This document shows, piece by piece, positions 31,550 through 40,620 of a stretch of 64,000 nt of DNA. The DNA is taken from contig NZ_CP143425.1 of the NCBI RefSeq assembly GCF_014337925.2, positions 1-64,000 of the forward strand. The letters run 5' to 3'. The notes under the pieces were generated by a model. That model had not been told where the DNA came from. It did no database searches and worked only from the letters and a program-made list of their open reading frames with translations. A program made the position numbers and the translations under genes. The stretch's first letter is position 1. Each line of letters starts with the position of its first letter. This DNA comes from Roseobacter fucihabitans. GTDB taxonomy: Bacteria; Pseudomonadota; Alphaproteobacteria; Rhodobacterales; Rhodobacteraceae.

Positions 31550-31831
31550 TCAATGCAACGTACGCGGAGGGTGATCGAGCAGGATCACGCTGAAACCTTC
31601 GGGCGATGAAGGAGGTTCCACGAGCAGGAAAATCTCAGGCGATCCTTCCTTCTGATAAAGACAACGGAACTTTCCGAGGTGTTCTCCCTCGTGCGTAATC
31701 TGATCGTAGTGGCACGAAAAACTCTGACCTTCGTTCTCCCATGTAGCCAATCCGGACGTTGTGATCAGCGAGAGCGGCATGCCGTGGAGCAAGATAAGGT
31801 ATTGGTCGACTACAATCTGTCCTAGGTCCAT
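31550..31831 (-). CDS. Hypothetical protein at the end of the virB operon
   Basis: A 93-residue protein: MDLGQIVVDQYLILLHGMPL, then TWENEGQSFSCHYDQITHEG and KFRCLYQKEGSPEIFLLVEP. It is mostly beta-stranded with two Cys. AAAGG precedes the ATG at 31831; the extension to 32092 is a shadow of virB6. It follows virB6 by 67 bp and is probably the last gene of the operon. The 100 bp between it and virD4 hold only tiny frames. No family recognised. Confidence 0.55.
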   Translation of the reverse strand: MDLGQIVVDQYLILLHGMPLSLITTSGLATWENEGQSFSCHYDQITHEGEHLGKFRCLYQKEGSPEIFLLVEPPSSPEGFSVILLDHPPRTLH

Positions 31832-31898
31832 AGCAGGCCTTTCTTGGAAGGAATGACGGCCCGCTTTGCGGATCGTCGAGTGTATTAGGCAGGCAGGA

Positions 31899-32993
31899 TT
31901 ATCGACCGATGCGCCGGTTGCGGTCCATCTGGGCCTGATAGTCGGGAGCGGTGCCCGCATTCGGATTAGAAGGGCCAGTGGTATTCGCCGGTTGTTGTTG
32001 CGCCGGCTGGCCGTAGCTGTTGCGAACAGGCATTGGATCAATTCCCACCATCGAGCGAGCGCGGAGCGCGGCATATTCAGCACCGCTTGCATTGCCCATT
32101 AGGTAGCGGTTTCGTGCTTGGGCGGAGCCGAAAGCAGCGCGGCCAAACGCATAGGTACCTCCAAGTCCACCAGAGATGGCGGGCATCATTATGTTGCCTG
32201 AAACGGCGCGAACAATGAACGGCGTCGCAAGGATGAATCCTTTCGCCATCAGTACCATCATGAAGAACGGCACGAGTGCGCCGATGTTGGGTGCAGCGGT
32301 GGGATCACCAAGCTCGCCGAGCAAGGAGGCGGAGACGCCCGTGATAGTCGAGAATACACCCGCAATAATGATGGGATACATTGCGAAAGAGACCACAGCG
32401 GTTAGCCATCGAGCAAAGTAATCCTTCGTCACATCAAACAGCGTCAAGAAGATCATGATTGGGGCGAGACCGAGAAGAAGTGCGATCATCAGACGGGATG
32501 CGACCATAAGGAAAGCAGCGAGCGCCCCGAGAAGCGAGAGCAGGAAGACTCCCAGGTTGGAAAGAATGGCACCGGCCATCCAGTTCAGTTCTTCACCGGC
32601 TGCGTTCAAGTAATCGCCAAAGCGAGCGATCATCCTGTCAAATTCTTCGGCATAGGTACCCGAGGGCCCTGGCGCGCCGCCACCGACAGCCGTGATAAGC
32701 GATCCTGCGATGCTGTCGATGCCGCTTAGTATAGCGGTAGAGAGGGCGTTGAATTGGGTCCAGTTTTGGGCGAATATTCCGATTAAGACAATCTTTACAC
32801 CTAACCAAAACGCTGCGCGACCGTCCATAGATCGGTATTGGAATACCATGTTGATGCAGACGAGGATGAGAACCAGAGTGACCGCCACTGTGGTGACTGT
32901 GCCTACGGTCGCGGCAATGGCACCAAATTGGGTTTCGGCTGCGTCATCCAGAAAGCCTTGGGCCTCATCTACAATGAAAGAAACGACGCTCAT
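31899..32993 (-). CDS. virB6: Type IV secretion membrane protein VirB6
   Basis: A 364-residue inner-membrane protein with about seven segments, part of the T4SS inner-membrane platform. Characteristic stretches are VTTVAVTLVLILVCINMVFQ, RAAFWLGVKIVLIGIFAQNW and RLMIALLLGLAPIMIFLTLF. The last is the most conserved VirB6/TrbL segment. The C-terminus is a Gln/Pro/Asn-rich cytoplasmic or periplasmic tail. In this operon virB6 comes after virB11 rather than after virB5, an order I recall for roseobacter plasmids. Confidence 0.9.
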   Translation of the reverse strand: MSVVSFIVDEAQGFLDDAAETQFGAIAATVGTVTTVAVTLVLILVCINMVFQYRSMDGRAAFWLGVKIVLIGIFAQNWTQFNALSTAILSGIDSIAGSLITAVGGGAPGPSGTYAEEFDRMIARFGDYLNAAGEELNWMAGAILSNLGVFLLSLLGALAAFLMVASRLMIALLLGLAPIMIFLTLFDVTKDYFARWLTAVVSFAMYPIIIAGVFSTITGVSASLLGELGDPTAAPNIGALVPFFMMVLMAKGFILATPFIVRAVSGNIMMPAISGGLGGTYAFGRAAFGSAQARNRYLMGNASGAEYAALRARSMVGIDPMPVRNSYGQPAQQQPANTTGPSNPNAGTAPDYQAQMDRNRRIGR

Positions 32994-33007
32994 ACTTTGC
33001 TCCTATG

Positions 33008-33409
33008 CTACCAGAGGCCCTCAGCTTCACAGATTTCTCGTGCTGTTGAACGCAACTCATTGAAACGGTCCAAGTGTTCTTCTTCCGCTTCTCTCAGCGC
33101 ATTCCGATCTCCACCGAGAAAATTGTCGTTGAAGTGTTGGACAGCAGCGTCCCAAGGCGGAAAGCGTGTCTCGCAAGAACACTCCTGGGCTTCGACCACC
33201 CTTTCTAGACCCTGAGCGCGATAGATCGTCTGGATCACGAGACGCTTGTATTTCTCTCGGGACGGCAGCTCTGACATCCACTCGGGTTCGACCGGTCGAT
33301 CTTGGCAAAAGTCGAACTCGCTTTCGATAGTGGGAACTAGACCCTGAGCAGATGTGATGGCGGGCGATGTGGCGATGGCAGCAGCGAGAATGTACGCTCG
33401 TTTTTTCAT
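33008..33409 (-). CDS. Exported hypothetical protein of the virB operon
   Basis: A 133-residue protein with signal peptide MKKRAYILAAAIATSPAITS and an acidic, helical mature part with four Cys residues (FDFCQDRP, ECSCETRFP, REICEAEGLW), so disulphides are likely. It sits between virB6 and a small gene it overlaps by 4 bp. The place and export signal suggest a T4SS periplasmic accessory or an entry-exclusion-like protein; no sequence family supports that. Confidence 0.65.
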   Translation of the reverse strand: MKKRAYILAAAIATSPAITSAQGLVPTIESEFDFCQDRPVEPEWMSELPSREKYKRLVIQTIYRAQGLERVVEAQECSCETRFPPWDAAVQHFNDNFLGGDRNALREAEEEHLDRFNELRSTAREICEAEGLW

Positions 33410-33618
33410 GCTCGGTTCTCCGCGTTTTCTTGCATTTCTTGTTCAGAGAACTCGTACTGCAAAAGCACCGTATAAACGGGCTGATAGCCCTGAAAGTGCG
33501 TCATGGAGATGATCTTCCAGCCATTGAGAGTGTACTTTGCAATCTCATCTTCCATATCTTGATAGCTGAATTTTTTGCTTGGTGTGAAAGTGAGGATTTT
33601 GGGTGCATAGCTTTTCAT
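33406..33618 (-). CDS. Small hypothetical protein of the virB operon
   Basis: A 70-residue protein with the pattern FSYQDMEDEIAKYTLNGWKI and YTVLLQYEFSEQEMQENAE. The 'NGWKI' turn after a helix recalls the small DUF4177-like fold, but this is weak. It overlaps virB11 (4 bp upstream) and the exported protein gene (4 bp downstream), so it is translated with them. Confidence 0.6.
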   Translation of the reverse strand: MKSYAPKILTFTPSKKFSYQDMEDEIAKYTLNGWKIISMTHFQGYQPVYTVLLQYEFSEQEMQENAENRA

Positions 33619-34512
33619 TTGTCAGCCTCCTTTCCTAGTTCTGTTCCAGGCAAATAGAATTCCGTAATCCCACGCTTGCCGTCTTCACGGCCCGCCTGGA
33701 TGATCACGTCGATAGAGCTTTCGATGTAATCTATCATATCGCGGTAAGGTATCGGGACTTCTGTCTTTAGTGCAGCGATGGCTAGGCGTTGGACCGCCAA
33801 TTGGGGCGTTTCGGCGTGAAGCGTCGTCATCGAACCGCCATGGCCGGTGTTGATGGCCTCAAGGAACGTCATCGCCTCTTTTCCGCGCACCTCACCCAGG
33901 ATAATGCGATCTGGACGCATCCGCAGAGTGGCGGTCAACAAGATATCAGCAGTTTGGTGGCTCGCATCCCGGTTTGAGATGAGGGTGACAGCATTTGGCT
34001 GTGTCGGCAGTAGTTCTGACGCTTCCTCAATCGTGAGGATCCTTTCTTCGTCGCTGACATAGGAAAGGATCTTACGGGCCGCCACGGTCTTACCGGTAGA
34101 CGTGCCGCCGGAGACGATCATGTTGAGCTTGTTTTCGACGCAGTGAAGGATGGCAGCGTCAATGTCGCCGCTTGCAACAACCCGTCGAAGCTGGCGGTTC
34201 TTTTCTTGCCGTAGCTCTTCCAGCTTGCGCTCTTTCCCATAAAGGAAGCCCAATTCGATTGAATCAAGTGCCAGGCTTGAGAAAAAGCGTAGACTGATCG
34301 ACATGCCACGGTTCACAGCAGGCGGCGTGATGACCTGCGCCCTGATCGGCCGATCCCGATAGGTGATCGAGACCGACACGATAGGCCGGTCCTTAGAGAG
34401 GGGAGTGGAGGCGTCGGATGCGATCTGGTTTCCGAGGTCTTTGATCTGATCCTCAGTCAGAGTTTGCTCAAGACGACGCATGAAATGGTCACCTTGAAAC
34501 TCGCCCCAGCAA
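33615..34512 (-). pseudogene. virB11: virB11, 3' part, separated from its start by IS66
   Basis: This part encodes residues 31-329 of VirB11, the hexameric traffic ATPase of the T4SS. It includes Walker A GGTSTGKT (about residue 166 of the rebuilt protein), ERILTIEEASEL and the Walker B/His-box region (RPDRIILGEVRGKEAMTF, TGHGGSMTTLHAET). An open frame runs on to 34574 into the IS end. Joining 37005-36914 to 34512-33615 gives exactly 330 codons in frame. An internal ATG (MRRLEQTLTEDQ) might still allow a truncated protein without the N-terminal start. Confidence 0.9.
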
Positions 34513-34542
34513 GAGCCATCGTAAGCGTCCGGTCTGACCGCC

Positions 34543-36063
34543 CTATGAGGCAGTTTTCCATGGCAGCAGGTCATCGACGCGGTTGATTTTGTAGTCTGGG
34601 ATGCGTGCCAAGGTGTCGGCCAGCCAAGCCTGCGGATCGATGCGGTTCAGTTTGGCCGTTTCGATCAAGGTGTAGGCGATGGCGGCAGCGCGGCCGCCGG
34701 TTTGTGATCCAACGAACAGGTAGTTTTTGCGCCCGATTGCAACAGACCGCATGGCCCGTTCGGCGGTGTTGTTGTCCAACTCCAGGATGCCGTGGTCGAG
34801 ATATGGCCGGAGCCGCGCCATGCGCGTCAGAGCGTAGCGGATCGCACCCGCAAGCGGCGATTTGCCAGAGATACTTGGGAGTTGGGTGTGTAGCCAGACT
34901 TCCAGATCATCGAAGATCGGTTTTGCATGCGCCTGTCGGAGACCGGCGCGTCGATCTGGTGGTGACCCGCGTGCCTCTTTCTCGACCGCGTAGAGCTGCG
35001 CGATGCGCTGGATGGCCTCATTGGCGATGGCAGAGCCTTGGGCGCGATGAACATCTACGAACTTGCGTCTGACATGCGCCATACAGGCGACCTCGTGGAT
35101 GTCGCCGGAACGATAGAGATCTTCGAACCCGGCATAGCCGTCCGCGTGCATCCAGCCCCGATATTTTGCGAGATGATCCTTGGGGTGCTGCCCTTTGCGA
35201 TCCGGCGAGAACTGATACCAACTGGCGGGAGGGGCATCGCCGCCCCAGGGCCGTTCATCTCGACCGTAAGCCCACAAACGCGCTGTCGCTGTTTTGCCAG
35301 TGCCGGGGGCCAACATCTTTACCGGCGTGTCGTCTGCAAAGATAGCCTGTCCAGCCAACACATGCCGCCCGATGGCATCAGCCAGTGGTTCCAACAGAGC
35401 TGTGGATTTGCCAACCCAGTCGGCCAGCGTTGAACGGTCAATGTCGATCCCGTCGCGCTCGAAGATGCCGCTTTGGCGATACAGCGGCAGGTGGTCAGCG
35501 TATTTGTTGACCAGAACATGGGCCAGCAGGCCCGGGCCGGGACGGCCCCGTTCGATTGGGCGCGAAGGTAACGCTGCTTGTGTGAAGGCCTCACAGCCAG
35601 AACATGCAAAGCGTGGACGCACAATGCGGTTCACGATGAAGCGTCCAGGAACATACTCAAGCTCTTCGGTCACATCCTCGCCCAGACGGCGCAAGCCACC
35701 ACCGCACTGAGCGCAATCATCATCACCGGTGGTCAGCTCAACTTCCATGCGCGGGATGTGATCGGGGATCGGGCGGCGTTTTGGTTTGTCTCTTGGCTCC
35801 TCATCGGGAAGGCGTAGCTTCACGGTCATCTTGGCAACCGCGATCTCGCTTGTTTCCAAGGCCAGTTGTAGTTGTTCAATGCTTTCTGATGACGACCCAA
35901 AGCGGCATTGGCGTTGACCGGCCAATTGATGCCGCAACTTCTCGATCAAAACAGCCTGCGACCTCACCTCGGCCAGCAAAATCGCCGTGAACTGCCTGAG
36001 TTCATCAGGGTCTTTCGGCAGTGATTTATCGACGTCCAGCATGGCCAGACTATAGCAAAACAA
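34543..36063 (-). CDS. tnpC: IS66 transposase TnpC
   Basis: A 506-residue transposase, the DDE-type protein of IS66. It shows an N-terminal helical part (LIEKLRHQLAGQRQCRFGSS), a zinc-binding CAQCGG and CSGCEAF region, and a catalytic core (FADDTPVKML, RGWMHADGYAGFEDLYR), ending with ELDNNTAERAMRSVAIGRKN carrying the last acidic residue. Length is normal. It is translated after tnpB. Confidence 0.95.
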   Translation of the reverse strand: MFCYSLAMLDVDKSLPKDPDELRQFTAILLAEVRSQAVLIEKLRHQLAGQRQCRFGSSSESIEQLQLALETSEIAVAKMTVKLRLPDEEPRDKPKRRPIPDHIPRMEVELTTGDDDCAQCGGGLRRLGEDVTEELEYVPGRFIVNRIVRPRFACSGCEAFTQAALPSRPIERGRPGPGLLAHVLVNKYADHLPLYRQSGIFERDGIDIDRSTLADWVGKSTALLEPLADAIGRHVLAGQAIFADDTPVKMLAPGTGKTATARLWAYGRDERPWGGDAPPASWYQFSPDRKGQHPKDHLAKYRGWMHADGYAGFEDLYRSGDIHEVACMAHVRRKFVDVHRAQGSAIANEAIQRIAQLYAVEKEARGSPPDRRAGLRQAHAKPIFDDLEVWLHTQLPSISGKSPLAGAIRYALTRMARLRPYLDHGILELDNNTAERAMRSVAIGRKNYLFVGSQTGGRAAAIAYTLIETAKLNRIDPQAWLADTLARIPDYKINRVDDLLPWKTAS

Positions 36064-36091
36064 CGATCCGGCGGGAATCCCACACGCGCAT

Positions 36092-36439
36092 TTATCCTGC
36101 CTTGAGCGGTGTCCAGCTGCGTTGTGGTAAACGCCAATCGATCCCTTCGAGCAGCATCGCCAACTGGGCCGCGGTCAGAGCGATCTTGCCCTCTTTCGCC
36201 GACGGCCAAACAAACCGACCTTTCTCCAGGCGCTTGCTGAACAGACATGCACCTTGCCCGTCCCACCAGATAATCTTGATCAGATCACCTCGCCGTCCAC
36301 GAAAGACAAACAGATGCCCGGTAAACGGATCTTGCTTCAATGTCTGTTCAGCCTGCGCAGCCAACGTCGTGAACCCACGACGCATGTCGGTCACACCGGC
36401 AGCCAGCCAGACGCGCGTGTTCGCCGGGACAGGGATCAT
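36092..36439 (-). CDS. tnpB: IS66 accessory protein TnpB
   Basis: A 115-residue IS66 Orf2 protein of full length: [40 protein letters not shown] and [19 protein letters not shown] are the family's invariant stretches. It is needed for transposition; its exact role is unknown. It overlaps tnpA by 4 bp. Confidence 0.95.
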   Translation of the reverse strand: MIPVPANTRVWLAAGVTDMRRGFTTLAAQAEQTLKQDPFTGHLFVFRGRRGDLIKIIWWDGQGACLFSKRLEKGRFVWPSAKEGKIALTAAQLAMLLEGIDWRLPQRSWTPLKAG

Positions 36440-36849
36440 GCAGAAAGACCTCGGATGAGCCGAGCCAATGCTTCGGGATCGTAGCTACCGACAATCCTCA
36501 GCTGATGACCGCCCGCGATGTCGATCTCAATCGCGCTATGGCCGGATGTGGCATTTGCCGCAAGCGCGGGAACCGGTTCTTCAGCACCTGGCCGGTCAAC
36601 AATCTCCACAGGCAGAAAACATGGCGCTTCACCAACCTCGTCTTCGATGATCTCCGGATCAGGTGCAAACTTGGGATCACGTAGCCATTTGTGGATCAGG
36701 TTGGTGTTCATCGCGTACCGCCGCGCGACCTGCGCTACCGATACCCCCGGCGCACATGTTTGCGCACAGATCGACACCTTCTCCTCATCAGACCAAAACC
36801 GCTTCTTTTGACCCTTCTTACCCGCCATATCTGCCCTCAAGATGTCCAC
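36436..36849 (-). CDS. tnpA: IS66 accessory protein TnpA
   Basis: A 137-residue IS66 Orf1 protein with a helix-turn-helix of IS3/IS911 OrfA type ([20 protein letters not shown], then [20 protein letters not shown]). It begins about 64 bp inside the element and overlaps tnpB by 4 bp. It probably binds the element's ends. Confidence 0.93.
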   Translation of the reverse strand: MDILRADMAGKKGQKKRFWSDEEKVSICAQTCAPGVSVAQVARRYAMNTNLIHKWLRDPKFAPDPEIIEDEVGEAPCFLPVEIVDRPGAEEPVPALAANATSGHSAIEIDIAGGHQLRIVGSYDPEALARLIRGLSA

Positions 36850-36913
36850 TATCGTTAGTGGACACTATCAACCCACTCTATGAGGCGTCAGAGCAGCGTG
36901 GCCGCACGCTTAC

Positions 36914-37005
36914 GAGCCATCCGGGTTGATGCATATTTCAATGACATCATCGCGTTTGGCATCATCAAGCCGGTCTATGGAGGATTGGAGGTAGCTAAGG
37001 GACAT
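36914..37005 (-). pseudogene. virB11: virB11, 5' part, cut off by IS66
   Basis: Starts at ATG 37005, 4 bp after the virB10 stop, and encodes MSLSYLQSSIDRLDDAKRDD then VIEICINPDG, the normal N-terminus of VirB11 (ending in the conserved I-N-x-D/P-G turn). The frame runs into the IS66 target duplication GATGGCTC (minus strand) and then stops. With 33615-34512 it forms the whole gene. Confidence 0.88.
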
Positions 37006-37009
37006 TGGT

Positions 37010-38407
37010 TCAGAAAATCTCCAAGTCCCGGTCCACCATGACAGTGATCCGAGCGCCTTGATCGACATAGATCACTGGTCCGATCGAAAGGTATTCGCCT
37101 ACGACGCTGTCCGTAGCGTCGGCCAAATCATCGCCAATGTCTTCAAGGACATCTTCTGCAATCTCATCCTCAGTTTGATTTGCCGCGACGCTTGGCGCAG
37201 CGGAAATGAGAGAGATGAGTGCAGCAGAACCGAAGCGCTCTGCAAAGCGCGTGTCCACAAAGCCCGTGGTTCCAGATCGGCCGAGTTCGTCAGCACCAAA
37301 TGAACTGATTTGCACGGTCTGGTTGGTCGGTAAGATGATCCGGTCCCACGCGACCGTGATGCGGCTTTGCGCGATTTCCACGCCAGAACGATAACGGCCA
37401 ATAAGCCTCGACCCGGCAGGGATCAGCAGCCGCGTGCCGTCAAAGCTGTAGACGTTTTCAGACGTGATTGCACGCACCTGACCCGCCAACTCGCTTGAAA
37501 TGGCGGTTTCAAGGGCCGCTTGGATGACGGTCCCTTGAATAACCGTATTCGCAGGGTTCGCGATGACCTCAGATTGCGTGACGGTAGACGGCAGAGCGCC
37601 ATTCAGCACGAAATCGGTTACATCACCAAAGGTGCGTTCAGCGAGTTCTGCGCCATCTCCACCGAGGCCACCCGTGGTACCGCCAAAGGCGATTGTGGGG
37701 GATTGGATACGACGCTCTTGGAACGCACGCTCTTGTTCGGCCCGTTGCTGCAATTCAGCGAGCCGCCGCGCTTCTTCCTCGCGACGCAGGCGTTCTTCTT
37801 CCCGCAAGCGCAATTCTTGTTCAGTCGGGCCAGCCGGGGCAGGGGAGGGTGCTTGGGCTTCCAGACGCGCCAGATCAAGGTCCATGCGAAGTTCCTGAAG
37901 CTGACGATCCCGCGCCGCCAATTCGTCAGCAAATTGTTGTTGTGCAGCTTCCGAGGCCGCTTGCAGTTGAGCAAGCTGGTCTGTCAGCGCATTCATTGCC
38001 TCAGCCGCCGACGTGTCGTCTTCAACCACGGGTTCGGGTGCATTTTGGATAGCTTCTATCTGCGCTTGGAGCGCCGCGATCTGCGCCAGCAATTCGGCGC
38101 TTGGCTCTACAGGTGCAGGTTCGGCCTCGACAATGCGCGTTTCCGGCTCGGGTGGAACAAACGGTTCGATTGTTCCAAACCCATCACCTTCCGGTTGGAA
38201 TTCGTCGGGCGTTGCCGTTGGTAAGACAACTTCCTCTTCCGGCTGATTGAGAAGGTAGAAAATAGCCCCGGCCAGACCGATTAGTGCCACGACAAGAAGT
38301 GCCATGAGCGGAGAGCGGCGGGTGGCCGTCACCGGGCCACCGCCATTGCCAGCTTCGAGACGTGCGAGACGTTCACTTACGTCTGCTTGATTTGGATCAT
38401 CGGTCAT
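37010..38407 (-). CDS. virB10: T4SS outer-membrane core protein VirB10
   Basis: A 465-residue protein spanning both membranes. A short cytoplasmic start is followed by one membrane segment (LMALLVVALIGLAGAIFYLL), a long Pro/Glu- and Gln-rich coiled stretch (residues 70-240), and the TrbI/VirB10 beta-barrel domain (GTVIQAALETAISSELAGQV, LLIPAGSRLIGRYRSGVEIA, RFGSAALISLISAAPSV). The last contains the outer-membrane antenna helices. It overlaps virB9 by 4 bp and precedes the broken virB11 by 4 bp. Confidence 0.95.
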   Translation of the reverse strand: MTDDPNQADVSERLARLEAGNGGGPVTATRRSPLMALLVVALIGLAGAIFYLLNQPEEEVVLPTATPDEFQPEGDGFGTIEPFVPPEPETRIVEAEPAPVEPSAELLAQIAALQAQIEAIQNAPEPVVEDDTSAAEAMNALTDQLAQLQAASEAAQQQFADELAARDRQLQELRMDLDLARLEAQAPSPAPAGPTEQELRLREEERLRREEEARRLAELQQRAEQERAFQERRIQSPTIAFGGTTGGLGGDGAELAERTFGDVTDFVLNGALPSTVTQSEVIANPANTVIQGTVIQAALETAISSELAGQVRAITSENVYSFDGTRLLIPAGSRLIGRYRSGVEIAQSRITVAWDRIILPTNQTVQISSFGADELGRSGTTGFVDTRFAERFGSAALISLISAAPSVAANQTEDEIAEDVLEDIGDDLADATDSVVGEYLSIGPVIYVDQGARITVMVDRDLEIF

Positions 38408-39102
38408 GACGTGCCCCCTGTCGTCGGAGTGTTTTCTTCGATGCAGACGATTTCATCACCGAGCCGCAGCACCCATTGAGCGTTGACGCCTGAAACCCGG
38501 ATCACCCCCGGTTCGGTTTGCTGCGTGTTGACTGTCCGCTCACGCCCGTTTGAGTAACGGAATATCGCCGGGATTGGCGCGTTTCGATCAAACTGAAAGT
38601 ACGTAAATGTTCCGTCATCCCAGACGCGCGTGGGTGTGATTTCCGTGCGCGAGTTGGCCCCGTAGTTGTAGTTTGGAGCTTGCGAAGCAATTGCGTTTGC
38701 AGGGCGGCGTTCGTCTTCAGGATAACGGAATTGCACCACGTAGAAGGTTGGCGAAGACACTTCCTGTACGTTGAAATAGTAACTGCGCCGATTGGTGTAG
38801 ACCGTGACGTTGGTATGAACCCCACGCGCAAGAGGTTTAATCGCGAAGGCTTGCCCACCGGGCACGCCGTCCAGTTCGAAGCCTTCAGTATCACCGGCCA
38901 GAATCGAGCGGATCGTTTCGCCTTCGCCGAATTCCACAGTTGTCACGTGGGTGAGCGACACATTCAGGCGATAAACCTGTTGATCGACATAGGTGGCAAT
39001 ACGGACCCGGCTGTCATTCGGGCCGCGCCGAGGCGTGTTCTCTGCAAATGCCGTGGAAGCCACAACAAACAGACATAGCAATGCAAGTCCAAATCGACGC
39101 AT
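38404..39102 (-). CDS. virB9: T4SS outer-membrane core protein VirB9
   Basis: A 232-residue exported protein with signal peptide ending STAFAENT. The N-terminal domain (RVRIATYVDQQVYRLNVSLT, GGQAFAIKPLARGVHTNVTV) and the C-terminal beta domain (TPTRVWDDGTFTYFQFDRNA) fit VirB9/CagX. It joins VirB7 and VirB10 in the outer ring. It overlaps virB10 by 4 bp and follows virB8 by 1 bp. Confidence 0.94.
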   Translation of the reverse strand: MRRFGLALLCLFVVASTAFAENTPRRGPNDSRVRIATYVDQQVYRLNVSLTHVTTVEFGEGETIRSILAGDTEGFELDGVPGGQAFAIKPLARGVHTNVTVYTNRRSYYFNVQEVSSPTFYVVQFRYPEDERRPANAIASQAPNYNYGANSRTEITPTRVWDDGTFTYFQFDRNAPIPAIFRYSNGRERTVNTQQTEPGVIRVSGVNAQWVLRLGDEIVCIEENTPTTGGTS

Positions 39103-39103
39103 C

Positions 39104-39757
39104 TTAATTCTCCAATCTGTCTGAACGGATCGAGTATTCGATCACGGTGAAGCCAAAGGGGTTCGTCCAGACCTGATCAATCGTCCGCGCTTCTTCGGGC
39201 CGGAACTCGAAGAGCAACGTCGCCGTGAACAGGCCGCCTTGAACGCCTTGAATGGAGGTGAGCCGCTTGCGTAACCGGACGGTCGCGCGGTTCTCTCCGA
39301 TCAGGTTCACACTCAGGATTTCAACATCCAGAGTGGAATTGCTGCCGTAGACCGTTGGGGGATATTGCGGGTTTGCGCTGTTCCATTGGGCACGCACGGA
39401 GGCCTCCGCACGTCCATCGGAACGCTGCAAAACGCTGTTGATACGCACATCGTTGTCTAGCTGGTTGTAGACCTCGCGATCTGTTACATAGCGGAAGATT
39501 TCCGCCTCAATCACCGCCTGATTGGCAGTGACAGTGCTTGCGTCAACAGAGACTTCAGGCAATGCAAATCCCGTCTCAGGATCGTAGGGCACGACCACGG
39601 GGGGCGGGTCTACATCGAGGATGGCAACTGCCACGGCACCCAGGCAACCGAGCACACCAAATGCCAGCCCGGTTAGACCGAGCTTTTGCCACAACCGTTC
39701 GCGGCGCAATGCGCCGTAAACCAGTTCTTCCTCAATGATTTCTTTCTCATCGTCCAA
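39104..39757 (-). CDS. virB8: T4SS inner-membrane protein VirB8
   Basis: A 217-residue bitopic protein: a cytoplasmic start, one membrane segment (LGLTGLAFGVLGCLGAVAVA), and the periplasmic NTF2-like VirB8 domain (AVIEAEIFRYVTDREVYNQL, STLDVEILSVNLIGENRATV, ending TNPFGFTVIEYSIRSDRLE). It nucleates the channel. Its place between virB5 and virB9 is conserved. Confidence 0.94.
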   Translation of the reverse strand: MDDEKEIIEEELVYGALRRERLWQKLGLTGLAFGVLGCLGAVAVAILDVDPPPVVVPYDPETGFALPEVSVDASTVTANQAVIEAEIFRYVTDREVYNQLDNDVRINSVLQRSDGRAEASVRAQWNSANPQYPPTVYGSNSTLDVEILSVNLIGENRATVRLRKRLTSIQGVQGGLFTATLLFEFRPEEARTIDQVWTNPFGFTVIEYSIRSDRLEN

Positions 39758-39774
39758 AATCGCTACCTCTAGTG

Positions 39775-40620
39775 TTAGTCGCCGAGGTCAGGAATGGTGA
39801 ACTCCATGAAGTTCTGTTCTTCGGCGATGGTGGCTGCGTCGATGACACCGCCGGTGCCGTCACTGACGGTCTGAACGGCTTCCAGTTGCCACATGGCAAC
39901 GAGTGCAATGGCCAATTCAGCCGTCACGCGTGTGTTCAAATCGACGCTCTCTTTGAGTTCGTCCATGTCATCAATCAGGCTGACAAGGCGGTCCACACGC
40001 TCAAGTGACTGGCCTGCATCGTCGTAGCTGTTTTGCGCAGCCGCCGAGACGAGGGCACCAGTGGTGGCTTGTGTCGCAATTCGTTCCGCGCCCGCGTTGC
40101 CGCTGGAAGCCATTTCGCTAAGCGTGTCCTCATCAAAGCCCAGGTCCGCGAGAACGCGGTCCATCTGGGTTTCAATTTCGCTCGCGCCTGATCCGCTGAG
40201 ACCTGAGAAGTCGCCATTGCGGATCGCCGCGATGGTGGATTGGATATCGCCAAACTCTTGATCAAGGATCCCGTTGAGTTCGTCTTCCATTTCAGTGCCG
40301 ATGATTTCAGGCAACTCGGCAAGCCGGGTCAGAGCTGCATAGGTTTCCTGAAGCTGTGCCAGTTGATCAGTCAGGGTGGTGAGCTGTTCACGAAGCTGCA
40401 CAAGCTGTTCGTTCTGCAGAAGCTCGTCTTCGATCATCTGGCGAAGTTGCTGGATGTTCTGTGCAATGTTTTGCGTGTCCACCACAGGCACACCCTGCGC
40501 GAGGGCAGGGGATGCAATCATGGTGACGGGGGCAGCTACGCCGAGCGGCAGAAGCAATGCGACTGCGGAAGTCCGAAGGGTCTTGCGGACGAAGTTGGTG
40601 AGAAGCGTTGAAGTGCGCAT
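39775..40620 (-). CDS. virB5: VirB5-like pilus-tip protein
   Basis: A 281-residue exported protein with a long signal peptide ending ALAQGVPVVD. The mature part is helical with Gln-rich coiled segments (NIAQNIQQLRQMIEDELLQN, QLREQLTTLTDQLAQLQETY), as in VirB5/TrbJ. The C-terminus reads LNTRVTAELAIALVAMWQLE...EEQNFMEFTIPDLGD. Both the AQGVPVVD start of the mature protein and the C-terminal motif recur in the transglycosylase encoded just upstream, with which it overlaps by one base. Confidence 0.85.
   Translation of the reverse strand: MRTSTLLTNFVRKTLRTSAVALLLPLGVAAPVTMIASPALAQGVPVVDTQNIAQNIQQLRQMIEDELLQNEQLVQLREQLTTLTDQLAQLQETYAALTRLAELPEIIGTEMEDELNGILDQEFGDIQSTIAAIRNGDFSGLSGSGASEIETQMDRVLADLGFDEDTLSEMASSGNAGAERIATQATTGALVSAAAQNSYDDAGQSLERVDRLVSLIDDMDELKESVDLNTRVTAELAIALVAMWQLEAVQTVSDGTGGVIDAATIAEEQNFMEFTIPDLGD

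Larger units (their letters stand above)
34521..36913 (-). mobile_element. IS66-family insertion sequence, complete
   Basis: A 2393-bp element starting and ending with GTAAGCG...CGCTTAC, as IS66 elements do. It is flanked by an exact 8-bp duplication GAGCCATC (34513-34520 and 36914-36921). It carries the standard tnpA, tnpB, tnpC set on the minus strand. All three frames look intact, so it may still be mobile. It interrupts virB11. Confidence 0.95.

Noticed and set aside
34543-34574. The first codons of the 33615-34574 frame as the true VirB11 N-terminus
   Set aside because: They lie within the IS66 end. The genuine N-terminus is on the other side of the element at 36914-37005.
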